Part shown: positions 25,301 to 37,261 of the stretch, piece after piece
Layout of the letters: each line of letters starts with the position of its first letter
Numbering within the stretch: position 1 is the stretch's first letter
Assembly: GCF_036884655.1 (NCBI RefSeq)
Contig: NC_088340.1
Coordinates: 28,427,501 to 28,491,500 of the forward strand
Length of the DNA: 64,000 bases
Source of the DNA: Musa acuminata AAA Group
Taxonomy: Eukaryota; Streptophyta; Magnoliopsida; Zingiberales; Musaceae
Reading direction: 5' to 3'
Program-made: the position numbers and the translations under genes
The notes under the pieces: generated by a model
Database searches by the model: none
Seen by the model: the letters and a program-made list of their open reading frames with translations, nothing else
Told to the model about the DNA's origin: nothing

Positions 25301-26935
25301 AGATTTCCTTACCCAAGGATTGGAAGTATGTAGATGCTCATCCTAAGGAGCTAATCTTAGGAGACACATCAAAGGGGGTTCAAACATGATCTTCTCTTAA
25401 AAATTTTTGCGCCAACGCCGCTTTTCTCTCCCAAATTGAACCCAAATGTGTTGATGAAGCCATGAAAGATGATTCATGGATTATCACAATGCAAGATGAA
25501 TTGAATCAATTTGAGAGAAATGAGGTGTGGACGCTTGTTCCTAGGCCAAATGACCATTTAGTTATTGGTACTAAATGGGTCTTTAGAAACAAGCAAGATG
25601 AAAATGGTATCGTGGTTAGAAACAAGATTAGATTAGTGGCCAAAGGTTTCAACCAAGAAGAAGGTATCGATTACGAAGAAACCTTCGCTCTTGTGGCTTG
25701 ATTAGAAACCATAAGGATGCTCCTTGCCTACGCTAGTAGTAATAATTTTAAGTTGTTTCAAATGGATGTTAAAAGCGCTTTTCTTAATGGCTTTATTTCC
25801 GAAGAAGTCTATGTTTAACAACCTCCTGGATTTGAAAATAATAGTCTCCCTAATCATGTGTTTAGATTAACTAAAGCTCTCTATGGCTTAAAACAAGCTC
25901 CAAGAGCTTGGTATGAGAGACTTAGTTCTTTTCTTATTGAAAATAATTTCATAAAAGGCAAGGTTGATAATTTTCTCATTGTTCAAATTTATGTTGATGA
26001 TATTATCTTTGGTTCTACGAATGAATCTCTCTGTGAATCTTTTGCTAAAACTATGAGTCTTGAATTCGAAATGAGTTTAATGGGAGAGTTAACATTCTTC
26101 TTAGGTTTACAAATCAAACAACTAAGCAATGGCATCTTTATTAGTCAAACTAAATATACTATGAATTTACTAAAGAAGTTTAATATGAATAACTCAAAAG
26201 CTATTAACACTCCTATGAGCACCTCCACTAAGTTAAAAATTGATGAAAGTGGAGAAAGCTTCGATCAAAAAACTTATAGGGGTATGATAGGAAGTTTACT
26301 TTACCTCACTGCAATTAGACCAGACATCATATTCAGTGTAGGACTTTGTGCTAGATTTCAATCAAACCCTAAGATATCTCATCTCAAAGCAGTTAAAAGA
26401 ATACTCAGATATCTTAATGGTACCACAAATCTAGGATTATGGTACCCAAAATCAAAGAATCTTGAGTTAATTGCTTATGCTGATGCGGACTTTGCTGGCT
26501 GTAGATTAGATAGAAAAAGCACATCAGGAATATGTCAATTCTTAGGACATGCCCTTGTTTCCTGGTCATCTAAGAAACAAAACTCGGTTGCACTATCGAC
26601 AACCGAAGCTGAATATATTGCAGTAAGTGCATGCTGTGCACAAGTTGTATGGATGAAAAATACCTTAGAAGATTATAAAGTTCATCTTAAATCCCATTAA
26701 ATGTGATAACACAAGTACAATATGCTTAACAAAGAACCCTATACAATACTCAAGAACAAAACATATTGATATTAGACATCATTTTATACGAGATCATGTT
26801 ACTAATCATGATGTAATTATAGAGTTCATTGATACTAAACATCAACTAGCCGATATTTTTACAAAACCTCTAAGTGAAGAACAATTTGATTTTATAAGAA
26901 GAGAATTAGGAATGTTGATGTGTTCGAATACTTAA
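22336..26935 (+). pseudogene. Element B gag-pol, decayed Sirevirus-type polyprotein
   Basis: Gag (22336-23919) has a Copia-type N-terminus (FNGTDYTYWKTRMR), a knuckle CYECKKPGHYKSDC and a second knuckle CNFCCKLGHNTHYC. Protease begins RWYLDSGCSRHM (about 23953). Integrase shows HRRLGH, CDACQLG, D in HMDLFGP, D in RSDHGGEF and E in GVVERKN. RT has YVDDIIFGS; RNase H has YADADFAG and LSTTEAEYIA. In-frame stops are at 23299, 23917, 24181, 25387, 25699 and 25816, with a frameshift near 26690. Several stops are C-to-T changes (CAA to TAA, CGA to TGA). The stop at 23917-23919 is different: it occurs at the same place in E, F and G and may be native. Confidence 0.9.
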
Positions 26936-27708
26936 AATTACTTTTCGGACTTTATTGAATGATCAAATCACTTGATTGCCATGTGTTGAAATGTTTTGGT
27001 AGCATAATCTTGTCCGAATGCATGAAAGAATTCATCTCATTTTCGGACTCGCTTAACAGTTGGAATGACAAAAATCAAACACACTCTTATGAAAAATATT
27101 TTTTTCGAAATGGATTTGATAAAATGACTTTCCTCCTTCATGCACAAAGAATTATAACATACAAGGAGAAGAAGTATTCAAAGCATTATACTTATCATGT
27201 CTTCCTTTATATGCTTGATAACTTGCTTATATTGTTCTCCTGGTATCACATCTACCATGCTTTTTGTTGATGACAAAGGGGGAGAAATATATGAATTGAT
27301 TTGATGCTATAAACACTGATGCTATGATTATGCCATGCCTGCATCATCAAGAGATATATGAAAAGATGCCATATATAGAAATGCAACACTTGCTAAAATA
27401 TAAATTTGTGCATCATGTAATGATATTAAAATCTTACTTCACAGCTTTACATGTTGATATCTTATAATATGATGAATTGCTACTATTACCATCATTCAAA
27501 CTTGTAATGTAAAATTTGAAAATGAATGTCAAGCCTTGACATCATCTTCAAAGAGATACATCATGATAGGAATCATGATGGGAATATGTCTCTTGAATTT
27601 ATAAGGTTTTAAATTCAAGAATGACTTATCTCAAGTATGGCATATAGACAGGGGGAGTTAAGGTTAACTCCATTATCAATTGATTGTCATCATCAAAAAG
27701 GGAGAGAT
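26936..27708 (+). other. 3' untranslated region of B with repeated purine tracts
   Basis: About 770 bp lie between the pol stop and the 3' LTR. A 103-aa open frame (26959-27270) has no domain I recognise. GGGGGAG-type purine tracts occur near 27276 and 27650. The probable functional polypurine tract, AAAAAGGGAGAGAT, is at 27695-27708 against the LTR. A block following the pol stop is shared with D (near 41340-41400) and E (near 49870-49965). Confidence 0.75.
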
Positions 27709-29468
27709 TATTGAATCTCGGATTTTGATGATGAAGTCAATTGTCATTTGTTGTCTAATCTATGTGTTGAGATAAGTGTGCAGGATTAACTACGATGAAA
27801 GTAAGACATGCAGCAGGAGTTGCGCCAGAGTCATGACAATGATCACGTTGGGAGTTCGAGAGCTCGACGGAAGTTCGGACAATCGTCGGAGGTTCTGCGG
27901 GAACAAATCCGAGAAGTCCAGAAGCTTGCCAAAGAAGCTCGTCGAAACTTGCCAAGTGGATCGTCGCAAGTCCAGGAGTTTGCCGGAAGTCCGCAGGAGC
28001 ATCACCGAGGGTTCATCGGATGATCGACGGAAGTTCGTCGGAAACTCGCCGGAAGAAGCGATTGACGCAGCGGAGCAAGCTACAGAAATTGTCTTAGGAT
28101 TTATCGTAGTTAGCACGAATGATTAAGTTGAAAATGGGAGGTGATCCCATTAGCTTAATCTTGGGGCAATTGGGCCCCTGAAAAACCCAAATTGGGCCGA
28201 ATGGATCAACCCATTCGGACCCTGGTTGCTGTGGGAGGTGCAACCTCCCAAGCCAGGAGGTAGCACCGCCTGGGCTAAGTCTCCTAGGGAGACTGGGCGG
28301 TGCAACCGCCCCAGCCAGGAGGTGCAACCGCCTGGGCTCAGTCTCCGAGCGAGACTAGGTAGTGCAACCTCTCTTGACAAGAAGTGGCACCGCCTGAGCT
28401 CAAGTTTCGAACTCTGCCAGGCGGTGCAACCGCCCCAGTCAGGAGGTGCAACCGCCTGAGCTTGGTTTTCGAGCTCTAGCAGAGAGGTGCAAACGCCCCT
28501 GACAGAGGTGGCACCACCCAGAGGCTCAGTCTTCGAGCTCTGCCAGGCGGTGCAACCGCCCCAGTCAGGAGGTGCAACCGCCTGATCCCGGAATTCCGGG
28601 AATTGACAGTTTTGAGCTCCAAATTTGAACTGGGTTGGGGCCTATAAATACCCCACCCATTCAGCACTGAAAGGAACAACTAACACTCGAAATCTTGATA
28701 TCTTTCTGTGATTCTTAGAGCTTAAAACTGTTGTAAAGACCAAAAGTTCTCCTCCTTCTGTTCTTCAAAGTTTGAGTTGTAAAGAGAGGAGAGAAAACTT
28801 CTGTAAGGGTTGTCTCCTAAGCCCGTCAAAAGGAGTGAATCTGTAAAAGGGTGGTTGGCCTTCGCCTATTGAAGGAAGGCCTCTAGTTGACGTCGGTGAC
28901 CTCGTCGGTGGAGGAAGCCAAAAGTGGAGTAGCTCAAGATTGACCGAACCACTCTAAAATCTCGGTTTGCATTTCCTTTGAGCATTTTACCTTCACTGCA
29001 AACTTCTCAATAGCTTACTTCCTTCTGCGATTTTACGAACGAGTTTCTAAGTTCAGAATTTTTCGAATCTGCGTTTAGACGTAAATCGGCTTTTCTCGTA
29101 CGATCATCATATTTCAGTTTACGTTTACGTTTTGATTTCAATCATAACTGTTTACTGCCTTCTGCGATCTTACGAATAAGCTTCTAAGTTCAGAACTTTC
29201 TAAATCTGCGTTTAGACGTAAATCGACTTTTATCGTACGAACGTCGCATTTTAGTTTGCGCTTGTATTCTGCTTTCCATTATAAACTGCAAACTACCTTC
29301 GTAGATCTACTTTAACGTCATCTCGCTTAATCTTAAGTTAAAGTAATCTTAGAATCGGCTTTCACATCGAAATCGTTTTTATCGAACGAACGCAGCTTTC
29401 ATTTTAATCGCTGAAAAATTTCCGCTGCACTAATTCACCCCCCCCTCTTAGTGCTCTTGATCCTAACA
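27709..29468 (+). repeat. 3' LTR of B (1760 bp)
   Basis: It is collinear with the 5' LTR, but its first dinucleotide is TA instead of TG. Its array holds three exact GGCGGTGCAACCGCC palindromes (28296-28310, 28420-28434, 28546-28560). TATA box 28643-28650. GATCT follows at 29469-29473. Confidence 0.92.
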
Positions 29469-29473
29469 GATCT

Positions 29474-31731
29474 CGTAGTTGTCCTTCTTTAATTTGTTGA
29501 ATGAGATCAGTTTGCACCTGGATAGAGGCCATCAATAAGATTGAGTCTTGCCCTTTCCTTATTACATTCGAATCATAATTTCTTTCTAATAGCTTCCATT
29601 GCTTCACAACCAAACTAGCCATAAAACTTGTAGATTTTCTACTAAGTGTATCAGCTATAACATTTGCTTTACCTGGGTGATAACGGATGGTATAATCATA
29701 ATTATTTAGAAGTTCTATCCATCTTCGCTGCCTCATATTTAACTCCTTCTGTGTAAAAATGTACTTTAAATTCTTGTGATCAGTAACGATATCAAATGTC
29801 CGCCCATACAAGTAATGTCTCCAAATCTTTAGAGCAAAGATGATTGCTGCCAATTCCAAATCATGAGTCGGATAATTCAATTCATAATTCTTTAGCTGCC
29901 TTAAAGCATAAGCAATTACTTTCCCTTCTTGCATCAAAACACATCCAAGGTCCTTTCTTGAAGCATCAGTATAAACTACAAATCCTTCATTACCACTTGG
30001 AATAGTGAGAATAGGGGCACTAGTTAATCTTCTTTTTAATTCTTGGAAAATTTGCTCACAATCACCACTCCATTCAAATTTCATATTCTTTTGAGTCAGT
30101 TTGGTAAGGGGATGAGCAATTTGAGAAAATCCCTCCATAAATCTCCTGTAATAACCTATCATGCCCAAGAAACTTCTAATTTCCGTTACACTTGTTGGCA
30201 CTTCCCAATTAACTATTGCTTCCACCTTCTTTGGATCAACATATATGCTCCTTCCTGAAATCACATGGCCTAAGAAAGCAATTTCCTTCAACCAAAATTC
30301 ACATTTGCTGAACTTTGCATACAGCTTCTTTTCTCTTAGTATAGATAATACATCTCTCAAGTGTTTATCATGCTCTTGATTACTCCTTGAATATACTAAT
30401 ATGTCATCAATGAATACAATTACACAATCATCTAAGAGTGGCTGAAATATTCTATTCATCAGTTCCATAAAAGCTGTAGGAGCATTAGTCAAGCCAAAAG
30501 ACATTACTAAAAATTCGTAGTGACCATATCGAGTCCTAAAGGCTGTTTTTGGAATATCCTCCTTCTTGACCTTCAACTGATAGTAACCTGATCTTCGATC
30601 AATCTTGGAGAATACTTATGCACCCTGCAATTGATCAAACAAGTCATCAATCCTCGGTAGGGGATACTTGTTTTTTATGGTCACTTGATTCAACTGTCTA
30701 TAATCAATACAAAGCCTCAACGTCCCATCCTTCTTCTTAACTAATAGCACTGGAGCACCCCACGGTGAGACGCTGGGTCGAATAAAACACTTATCTAACA
30801 ACTCTTGTATTTGCTTCTTCAATTCCTTGAGCTCGAGTGGTGCCATTTTGTAGGAAGGCTTAGATATTGGGGCTGTCCCGGGGACCAAATCAATAGCAAA
30901 TTCTCCCTCTCTATCTGGAGGTAAACTAGGCAATTCATCTAGAAATACATCAGGGAACTCTTTGAGCACTGTAATTTTATTTAGGTGAGTTTCTTGATTT
31001 GAATGCTCCTTTATACACGCAATATAACAAAAACAACCCTTCTGCATAAGACGACAAGCTTGAAGTGTTGATATTAAGCAAGGAGGCAAATCATGCCTAA
31101 TACCCTCAAAGTAAAATATAGGCTGATCTGGTATGCAGAAAGTAATTATTTTTGTATAGCAATCAATACTAGTATGATAGGAAGATAGTCAATCCATGCC
31201 AAGTATAATATCAAAACCTTGGATTTCTAGGAGTATCAAATCGGCAAGGAGTTCATGTTCTCCAATAGAAATCAAACAAGTTGGATAAACCAGATTTGTA
31301 GTCAAGGAATCCTCAACAGCAATAGTTACGTGTAGCAAATAATCCAGTGATTTAGGTTGAATGCCCAAGTGACAAGCAAAATATTGTGAAACAAAAGACA
31401 AGTTAGAGCCAGGATCAAACAAAACTTTTGCATTTCTATTAAAAACATGTAGAATACCTTCAACCACTGATTTAGAGGCTCTAGAATCTTGTTCTGTGAT
31501 AGCATATACTCTAGCATGGGCTGTCGGCTTAGGGAGTAGTGGCTCTTTCTTCTTGTTTAGTGGGCAGTCTCTGACTTTATGATCTAACTTTCCACAGGCA
31601 AAACAGGCTCCAGTCACCCGAAAACACTCACTTGTTTCATGATTACGTCCACATTTTGTACATGATAGAGTTCTTTGCGATGGAGTTCCTTTCTCAAATC
31701 TAGGTACCTTTACCTTCTTGTTACTTCTTTC
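29474..31731 (-). pseudogene. Gypsy Gag zinc knuckles, protease, RT and RNase H
   Basis: Reading down the minus strand from 31731: a double zinc knuckle (CTKCGRNHETSEC then CFACGKLDHKVRDC), protease (VLFDPGSNLSF, with the usual DTGAS-type triad altered to DPGS), a stop near 31189, RT (30616-31089, [19 protein letters not shown]), a short break at 30577-30615, then RT core FIDDILVYS (30576 onward) and RNase H ([24 protein letters not shown]). The frame ends where element B inserted. Ty3/gypsy assignment is secure; the Tekay/Del branch is inferred from motif style and the chromodomain. Confidence 0.88.
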
Positions 31732-33327
31732 TGTTGAATCTCGTATTTTGATGATGAAACTAATTGATAATTATATTTATGTTTAACTGCATTTTGAGTG
31801 ATGCAGGTCTACTCGATCAGGATTAGACAGTTAACGCAGGAGGAATTGACGTTGTGCCGGAGGAGATCACGTTAGGGTATTGGACGGCAGAAGGCTTCGG
31901 ACGTCGGGCGTCGGGCCAAGGAGAGTGGAATTGTACCAAGGATATTGGGGTTGCGGAGGTCAACCGCCGATTGGGCAACAAGCCGCAAGAGAGGACGATG
32001 CATCGAAGAATCGGACGAAGCGCCAACCAATGACGTGCCGGGCAACAGAATGTCAATTCGCGTTGTAATAATTGTCTAGATCGGAGTTGAGTTTTGGTTT
32101 GTGTGTGCAGGATTAACTATGATAACGATGAAGACATAAAGCGAAACAAAGTGCTGGAGTCAAGCGTGAAGGATTTGTTGCGAGTTCGAGAGTTCGACGG
32201 AAGTCCGAAGGTTCGTCGGGAATGCTGTCAGAACTAGCCGAGAATGAGTAGGGAGCTTGCCGAAGGGTTTTTCGGAAGCTCGCCGGAAGGTTCGTTGGAA
32301 GTTCGCGGAGCTCACCGAGAAAGATCGGAGCTTGCCGAAGAAGCTCGTTGGAACTTGCCAAGATCAAATCGTGAAGTCTAGGAGCTTGCCGGGAGTTCGT
32401 AGAATGATTTTCGAGAGTTTATCGGAAGACCGTCGGAAGTTCGCCGGAAGCTCGTCGGAAGAAGTCTTGACTTACGGACTTTGTAATAGCTTAGAAAATG
32501 TCTTTAAATTCGTAGTTAGCACGTTAATTAGGGTTAGGATTAGGTGTTAATCCTATAACCCAAGTAGGGGCCAATTGGGCCCGAGTTCGGACTAGTTTGG
32601 GCCAAATTTGGAGCCCAACCAGTGAGCTGATTTGGCCTAGGTGGTGGCACCGCCCAGCACCCGAGAGCTGGGCGGTGACACCTCCTGGGCTGGGCGATTG
32701 CACCGTCCAGCACCCGAGCGCTGGGCGGTGGCACCGCTTGGCTGGGCGGTGGCACCTCCAACACTGGGAACCCAAAGAGAATTCAAATTTTGGAGCCCAA
32801 AATTTGAATCCTCTTGAGGCCTATAAATACCCCTCAAATCTCAGCTGAGAGAATAACTTTTGTGCAGCAAGTGATTGAGAGAAAAGTCTTAGAAGAGTCT
32901 TTGCCTTTCTTGTTTTCAATTTGCTAGAGTTCTCCTCATTCTTTCTTATTGAAAATTTGTAAGAGGTTGAACTGCTTGTAAAAGGTTGTAAGAGGGGTAT
33001 TTGCCCTTCCATTTCAAGAGATTTGCTAGTGGAAGGTGGGAGCCTCATCGAAGAGGGGCCTCGCAAGTGGATGTAGGTCATTTGACCGAACCACTCTAAA
33101 ATCGACGTAATCTCTGGTTTGCATTTCATTATTGCTATTTACATTACTACAAACCTTCTTACATGCTTTAGTTCCTTATTACCTTTGCTGCACAACTTTA
33201 AGAATACGCTTTCAAGTTTAGCTTTTCAAGTTCCATTCTTATCGTACGAAAGATTTGTCGAAACCGAAGTTTTAATCCGCTGCACTAATTCACCCCCCCC
33301 CCTCTTAGTGCCACTCCGATCCTAACA
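31732..33327 (+). repeat. 5' LTR of C (1596 bp)
   Basis: It runs from TGTTGAATCTCG to GATCCTAACA. The first 380 bp (to about 32110) match the U3 end of D's LTR. Next come TCGxCGGAAG-type motifs (about 32200-32470), a short array of GCGGTGGCACCGC palindromes (about 32640-32765, clear copy 32725-32737), TATA 32822-32829, and the terminal hairpin with a C10 loop. The long tandem U5 array seen in D and E is absent. Confidence 0.88.
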
Positions 33328-33329
33328 AT

Positions 33330-33341
33330 TGGTATCAGAGC
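33330..33341 (+). other. Primer-binding site of C
   Basis: TGGTATCAGAGC lies two bases after the LTR end and is of the initiator Met-tRNA type. Confidence 0.92.
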
Positions 33342-33377
33342 CACGTTTTTCTACCTTGGTTTAACACCCAAATAGAA

Positions 33378-34318
33378 ATGGCTCTTTACGGCTTTCAAGA
33401 GGGTCACTCTCTCATTTGTCCTCCCTTTTTCAATGGGACGGATTACACTTATTGGAAAACTCGAATGAGAGTTTTCTTACTTTCTTTGGATTTGAATTTA
33501 TGGCACATAGTCGAAAATGGATTTGAAATGTCTTCTCTTCCAATGAACCAATGGAATGATTTGGAGTAGAAGATGTTTTCTTTAAACGCAAATGCTATGA
33601 ATGCCTTATTTTGCGCTTTGGACAAAAATGAGTTCAATCGGGTTTCTTTATGCGAAACGGCTTTCGACATATGGCACACTCTTGAAATCACACACGAAGG
33701 CACTTCTAGAGTTAAAGATTCGAAAATCAACATTTTAATGTATGATTTTGAGCTTTTTCAAATGAAGCCGAGCAAAACCATTGTTGACATGTACACCCGT
33801 TTCACGGATGTCGTCAATGGTTTACAAGCTCTTGGCAAATGTTTCTCGAATTTTGAACTTGTAGTAAAGTTTTACGATCACTTTCTAAAGCTTGGGAATC
33901 AAAAGTAACGACAATACAAGAAATAAAAGATTTAAATATTTTTCCACTTGAAGAACTTATCGGCTCATTGATGACATATGAAATGGTGCGCAATGCACAT
34001 GATGAACACAATGAACACTTGGACCACCTTCCAAAGAATAGGAAGGATTTGGAACTCCGGACAAATAAATACCACTTGAGCGATGACTCAAGTGATGAGG
34101 ACAATGATGAACTTGAACTTCGAACACTAACTCTTAATAAGTTCATTAAACAAAAATCTAAAATAAACAATGAACTTGAACGAAGGAAGAGGCCAAAGAA
34201 GAGGAAGGCAACCAAGGATGAATCAAGAACTTCCAAAGGTGAAACGACGAGGGCTTTGACGAGCTTCAACTACAAGGTAAGTAACTCAACTCTCTTGAAT
34301 TATTTTGAAATTACTTAA
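33378..34318 (+). pseudogene. Element C gag, knuckle-less Sirevirus-type Gag
   Basis: The N-terminus (MALYGFQEGHS, FNGTDYTYWKTRMRVF) and middle (CETAFDIWHTLEITHEGTSRVKDS) match the Gag of D and, less closely, B and E. A TAG near 33568 and a one-base frameshift near 33865 break it. Downstream, an acidic Ser-rich stretch (DDSSDEDNDELELRT) is followed by a Lys/Arg-rich segment with no CCHC knuckle. The frame ends LNYFEIT-stop at 34318. A consensus 5' splice site, AAG|GTAAGT, lies at 34274-34282 just before the shared tail. Confidence 0.85.
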
Positions 34319-36250
34319 AGTTTTTAATGAGTTCTTAATTTAGATAGTGGGAATAGGAAATAAAAAAAAAATTGTTTTTTAAAAATTATATCATGTTTTT
34401 CTTTTTAGCATCTTTAAAAAAATTAAAAATTTGATCATGAAAAGTATATTGCTAAGGTTTCATACATGTTATGTTTTGAAATGTTGAATGATGTATGCAA
34501 CATTATGGATGATAGTTATATATAATGCTTAGGATTAATTTATGCATGTGTATTTTGATGATTTTATGTCATGCATGAGTTTTTGAAGTGAATATTGATT
34601 TGATACTCTCATTTTGGATTAACATGTTTTTGGTTTAATCATTTTTATGATGAATTAAGATGACATTCTCATGACATATTAAGATGACAAAGTGTATGTA
34701 CATCTATGTATGAATTTCTTGATAGTCTTTTGATGATAGATGTGATATCATGATGTTTTATTTTTTATGTGTTTGGTCTTGACGGTTTTATGATGAAACT
34801 TTTGTTTTGATTTTAAATGATGATACATGTTTTCACAAAAAGATTTGAACACCCTCACATGAAATCAATTATATGAAATGGAAATAAATTTTATATCCTA
34901 TTGAGATTAATGAATTTAGTTTACCAATCTTGTGAATCTTATGAAAATAAACATGATGAATATTTTAAAAATAAATGAGTGTATCATGTATTTGGTCTTA
35001 ATGATTTCTCTTAAACATATTTTTTTGAAATCATACTTGATGATGAATATCAAGATATTAAAAGGATGTTATCATGGAATCATACTTGATGATTTGTTCT
35101 ATGAAATTTACCTTTCCGTCTTAAATATTGACACTTGTTTTATTAAAGGTAAAGGAATGCTTATAAGAAGCAAATCACATGAATCGAAATTTATAAAAAC
35201 GAAATACGATCCTCTATCTTATCGATTTTTCAATAAATCTATGCTTGTCATATATGAATTTATTGAATGTGATTTTGAGGATGATTTCGGATTTCACAAA
35301 TGCTTGATTCATACTTATGACATGAGACACATTTTAAATATGAATCATGTTCAATGCTTCAATCATATTATATCTCCCTTAATTCATTTTGTTCTCCTAG
35401 ATTTATTTACGAAAGAGGAGAATCTTCCAAAAATAAAATGATGCAAATGAATCACTTATCGATATGTCTTTTTGAAATATCTTTTTAATGTGATGTTGAT
35501 AATTTGAGATGCCTATTGGAATTCATGACATAAGATAATTGAATCCTTGACTTACTCTAGCTTGAAAATAGATGTTTAAAATCTTGCTTGATTAGCTGTT
35601 TTATAAGATTTTGCCTTTATGTCTTGAACTTTCATGCTTATCTTGATTTGGCATATAATGACTAAGGCATACTTAGATGAAAAAGAATCACTTCAAAAAT
35701 GCTTTTCCCATCGGATCAAGATTAATGATTTCATGATATTTTGTGAATCTCGAAATTGATTTTGATGACTTGATTATGAGTTTCAAGTTACCGATTTGAT
35801 TTGAATAAGTTTTATTTAAATCATAATCTTGATCTTGTAAAATTGGAATCACAAATAATATCTTTTGGTATTCATGAATTGATACTCACAATATGAAAGT
35901 ATTGGTATTCATGACTTGAATTTAATTGAAACATTGCATGCTTAAATTACTCATTCTCCTATGTTTCAAAAATTCCTTAAAAGCCTTATGAGATGATTGA
36001 AAATTAATTTGCTTTATGATGAATCACGAATCATGACTTGATCTATGATATTGATATATTTTAATCATGATCCTTGGTTGTATAATCCTTTTGCTCTATT
36101 AAAAGGATTTATTGAATGAATCATGTCCTTCTTGAATTTTCTTGATATCATGACATGATTTTGTAAGTTGGCTTGTATAATGATTAAAATCTTTTGGCCA
36201 TCGATTTCTCCCTTCTTTTCGGTAATGACAAAGGGGGAGAAATATATGAA
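34319..36250 (+). other. AT-rich non-coding interior of C
   Basis: Mostly AT-rich sequence with no domain. The frame at 34932-35441 carries short resemblances to B pol (for example LSVLN, and FNKSMLVIYEF beside B's FNKRTLIIEES), which suggests a heavily deleted and rearranged pol remnant. The purine tract near 36227-36243 marks the approach to a lost 3' LTR. Confidence 0.55.
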
Positions 36251-37261
36251 TTGATACTATGAGTGTTATATTTGAATGATAAATATATGAAGCACCGCTC
36301 TAGAACAGTCCGTCACCTAGTAGATCCTGAAGTCCATCGACTTCACTAAAAGTGGTGCACCATTGTTTGGATCCTGGGCCTCTACCCCTACCAGCACAAT
36401 CTCTACTACGCACCACTTCCTTCATGGCAACTTGAATGGCAACACTATGACATATTCTTCAAGAGTACCTGCCTCCGCATCCTCTTGCCTAGTGCCAAGG
36501 CCTTTTGAACCCAACATCACCTCCACAAGTTGAGTTGCCGTAGTTCCTCCATCAAATGCTTCTCCGAGATAAGGTGCATGTGCCCAGAAGCTCCCTTCGT
36601 CTTCGGAACCATACAAGATGAGTCCGCTCCGTCAGAATGAAGGACCCATGGAATAATATGATCCTACTCTTACCTCTGTAAGAGTTCATGTCCTTGACCT
36701 CTGTCCAAGGAAAGCACTATACATCCACTCCATGTTCCATCTTCTATGTTGGCTCCCTTCATGCGGCTTGGGTACTTCACCAAGTTATACGCAAGTTGTT
36801 CAGTTCCTCGTTTTTGCATTGAGTTGATGGTGGCCCTCGCGCCCACCATTCCATGGGTTAGCCCTCCCTTGAGTCCAATCTCCATATCGACTCCAAGTGT
36901 GCCTTCATTTATATTGCTTTAGGTCGCTCCCCCACTTGATCTCGCAATGCATCCACCAATGCATTCTCTCAAGCTAGATCATGCGATGACTCCTCGCCGC
37001 TTGCTCAGTCCATTGAGCTTCGTGGAGTTGTTGTTTGTTGAGGTACTCCTCCTCAACATGTGCGGTTTGTTGCACATGATTCTCCCTTTGGAGAGCCGAG
37101 ACTTATCCCTCCTGGATATCTATCCCATTGGAGCAACATCTCTCTTCGTTTAAGAGACCACCATCCAGACTGCTCTGATTTTCTGAACAAACTACGCATT
37201 GTTCTGCCTCCTGCAAACGCACTTGTTAGATTGTGACTCCACGTCAATATAGCCCCCATTG
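36251..37261. other. Unrecognised 1-kb segment between C and D
   Basis: This segment is more GC-balanced than the AT-rich interiors on either side. It matches no other part of the window that I can see. Short open frames exist on both strands (36422-36616, 36670-36885 and 37053-37259 minus; 36947-37153 plus), none with a recognisable motif. It could be part of another repeat or flanking host DNA. D's LTR begins abruptly at 37262. Confidence 0.4.

Larger units (their letters stand above)
19025..29468 (+). mobile_element. Complete Sirevirus-like Copia 'B' inside the Gypsy element
   Basis: Components: 5' LTR 19025-20783, PBS 20786-20797, solo family-A LTR insertion 20804-22300, decayed gag-pol 22336-26935, 3' untranslated region with purine tracts, and 3' LTR 27709-29468, flanked by GATCT. 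Long LTRs, a large gag with two zinc knuckles, a U3 array of CG-rich palindromes upstream of TATA and repeated polypurine tracts are known Sirevirus (SIRE/Maximus) traits. In the first 380 bp the LTRs differ by about seven A/G transitions, so the insertion is moderately young. Confidence 0.9.
14825..31731 (-). mobile_element. Chromodomain Gypsy element, interrupted and truncated
   Basis: This is a minus-strand Ty3/gypsy element: 3' LTR 14825-17592, chromodomain and integrase 17615-19019, then (after an inserted Copia at 19025-29468) RNase H, RT, protease and the Gag zinc knuckles 29474-31731. The RT-integrase order and a terminal chromodomain indicate a chromovirus, and the sequence motifs suggest the Tekay/Del branch. 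A second Copia begins at 31732, and the Gypsy gag N-terminus and 5' LTR are not found in the window. Confidence 0.88.
31732..36250 (+). mobile_element. Sirevirus-derived element 'C', gag-only and truncated
   Basis: 5' LTR 31732-33327, PBS 33330-33341, decayed gag 33378-34318, then about 1.9 kb of AT-rich sequence holding only scraps of pol, ending with a GACAAAGGGGGAGAAAT purine tract near 36227-36243. No 3' LTR follows. C is related to D (37262-43893): both share about 380 bp at the U3 end of the LTR that B and E lack, and both gags end in the same YFEIT-stop tail. Confidence 0.75.

Noticed and set aside
26959..27270. 103-aa ORF after B pol as an env-like gene
   Set aside because: Short, no recognisable signal or membrane pattern I trust, and not conserved as an open frame in D or E.
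35000..35441. Host gene in the C interior
   Set aside because: AT-rich, no conserved domain, and short resemblance to Sirevirus pol. Better read as a rearranged pol remnant.
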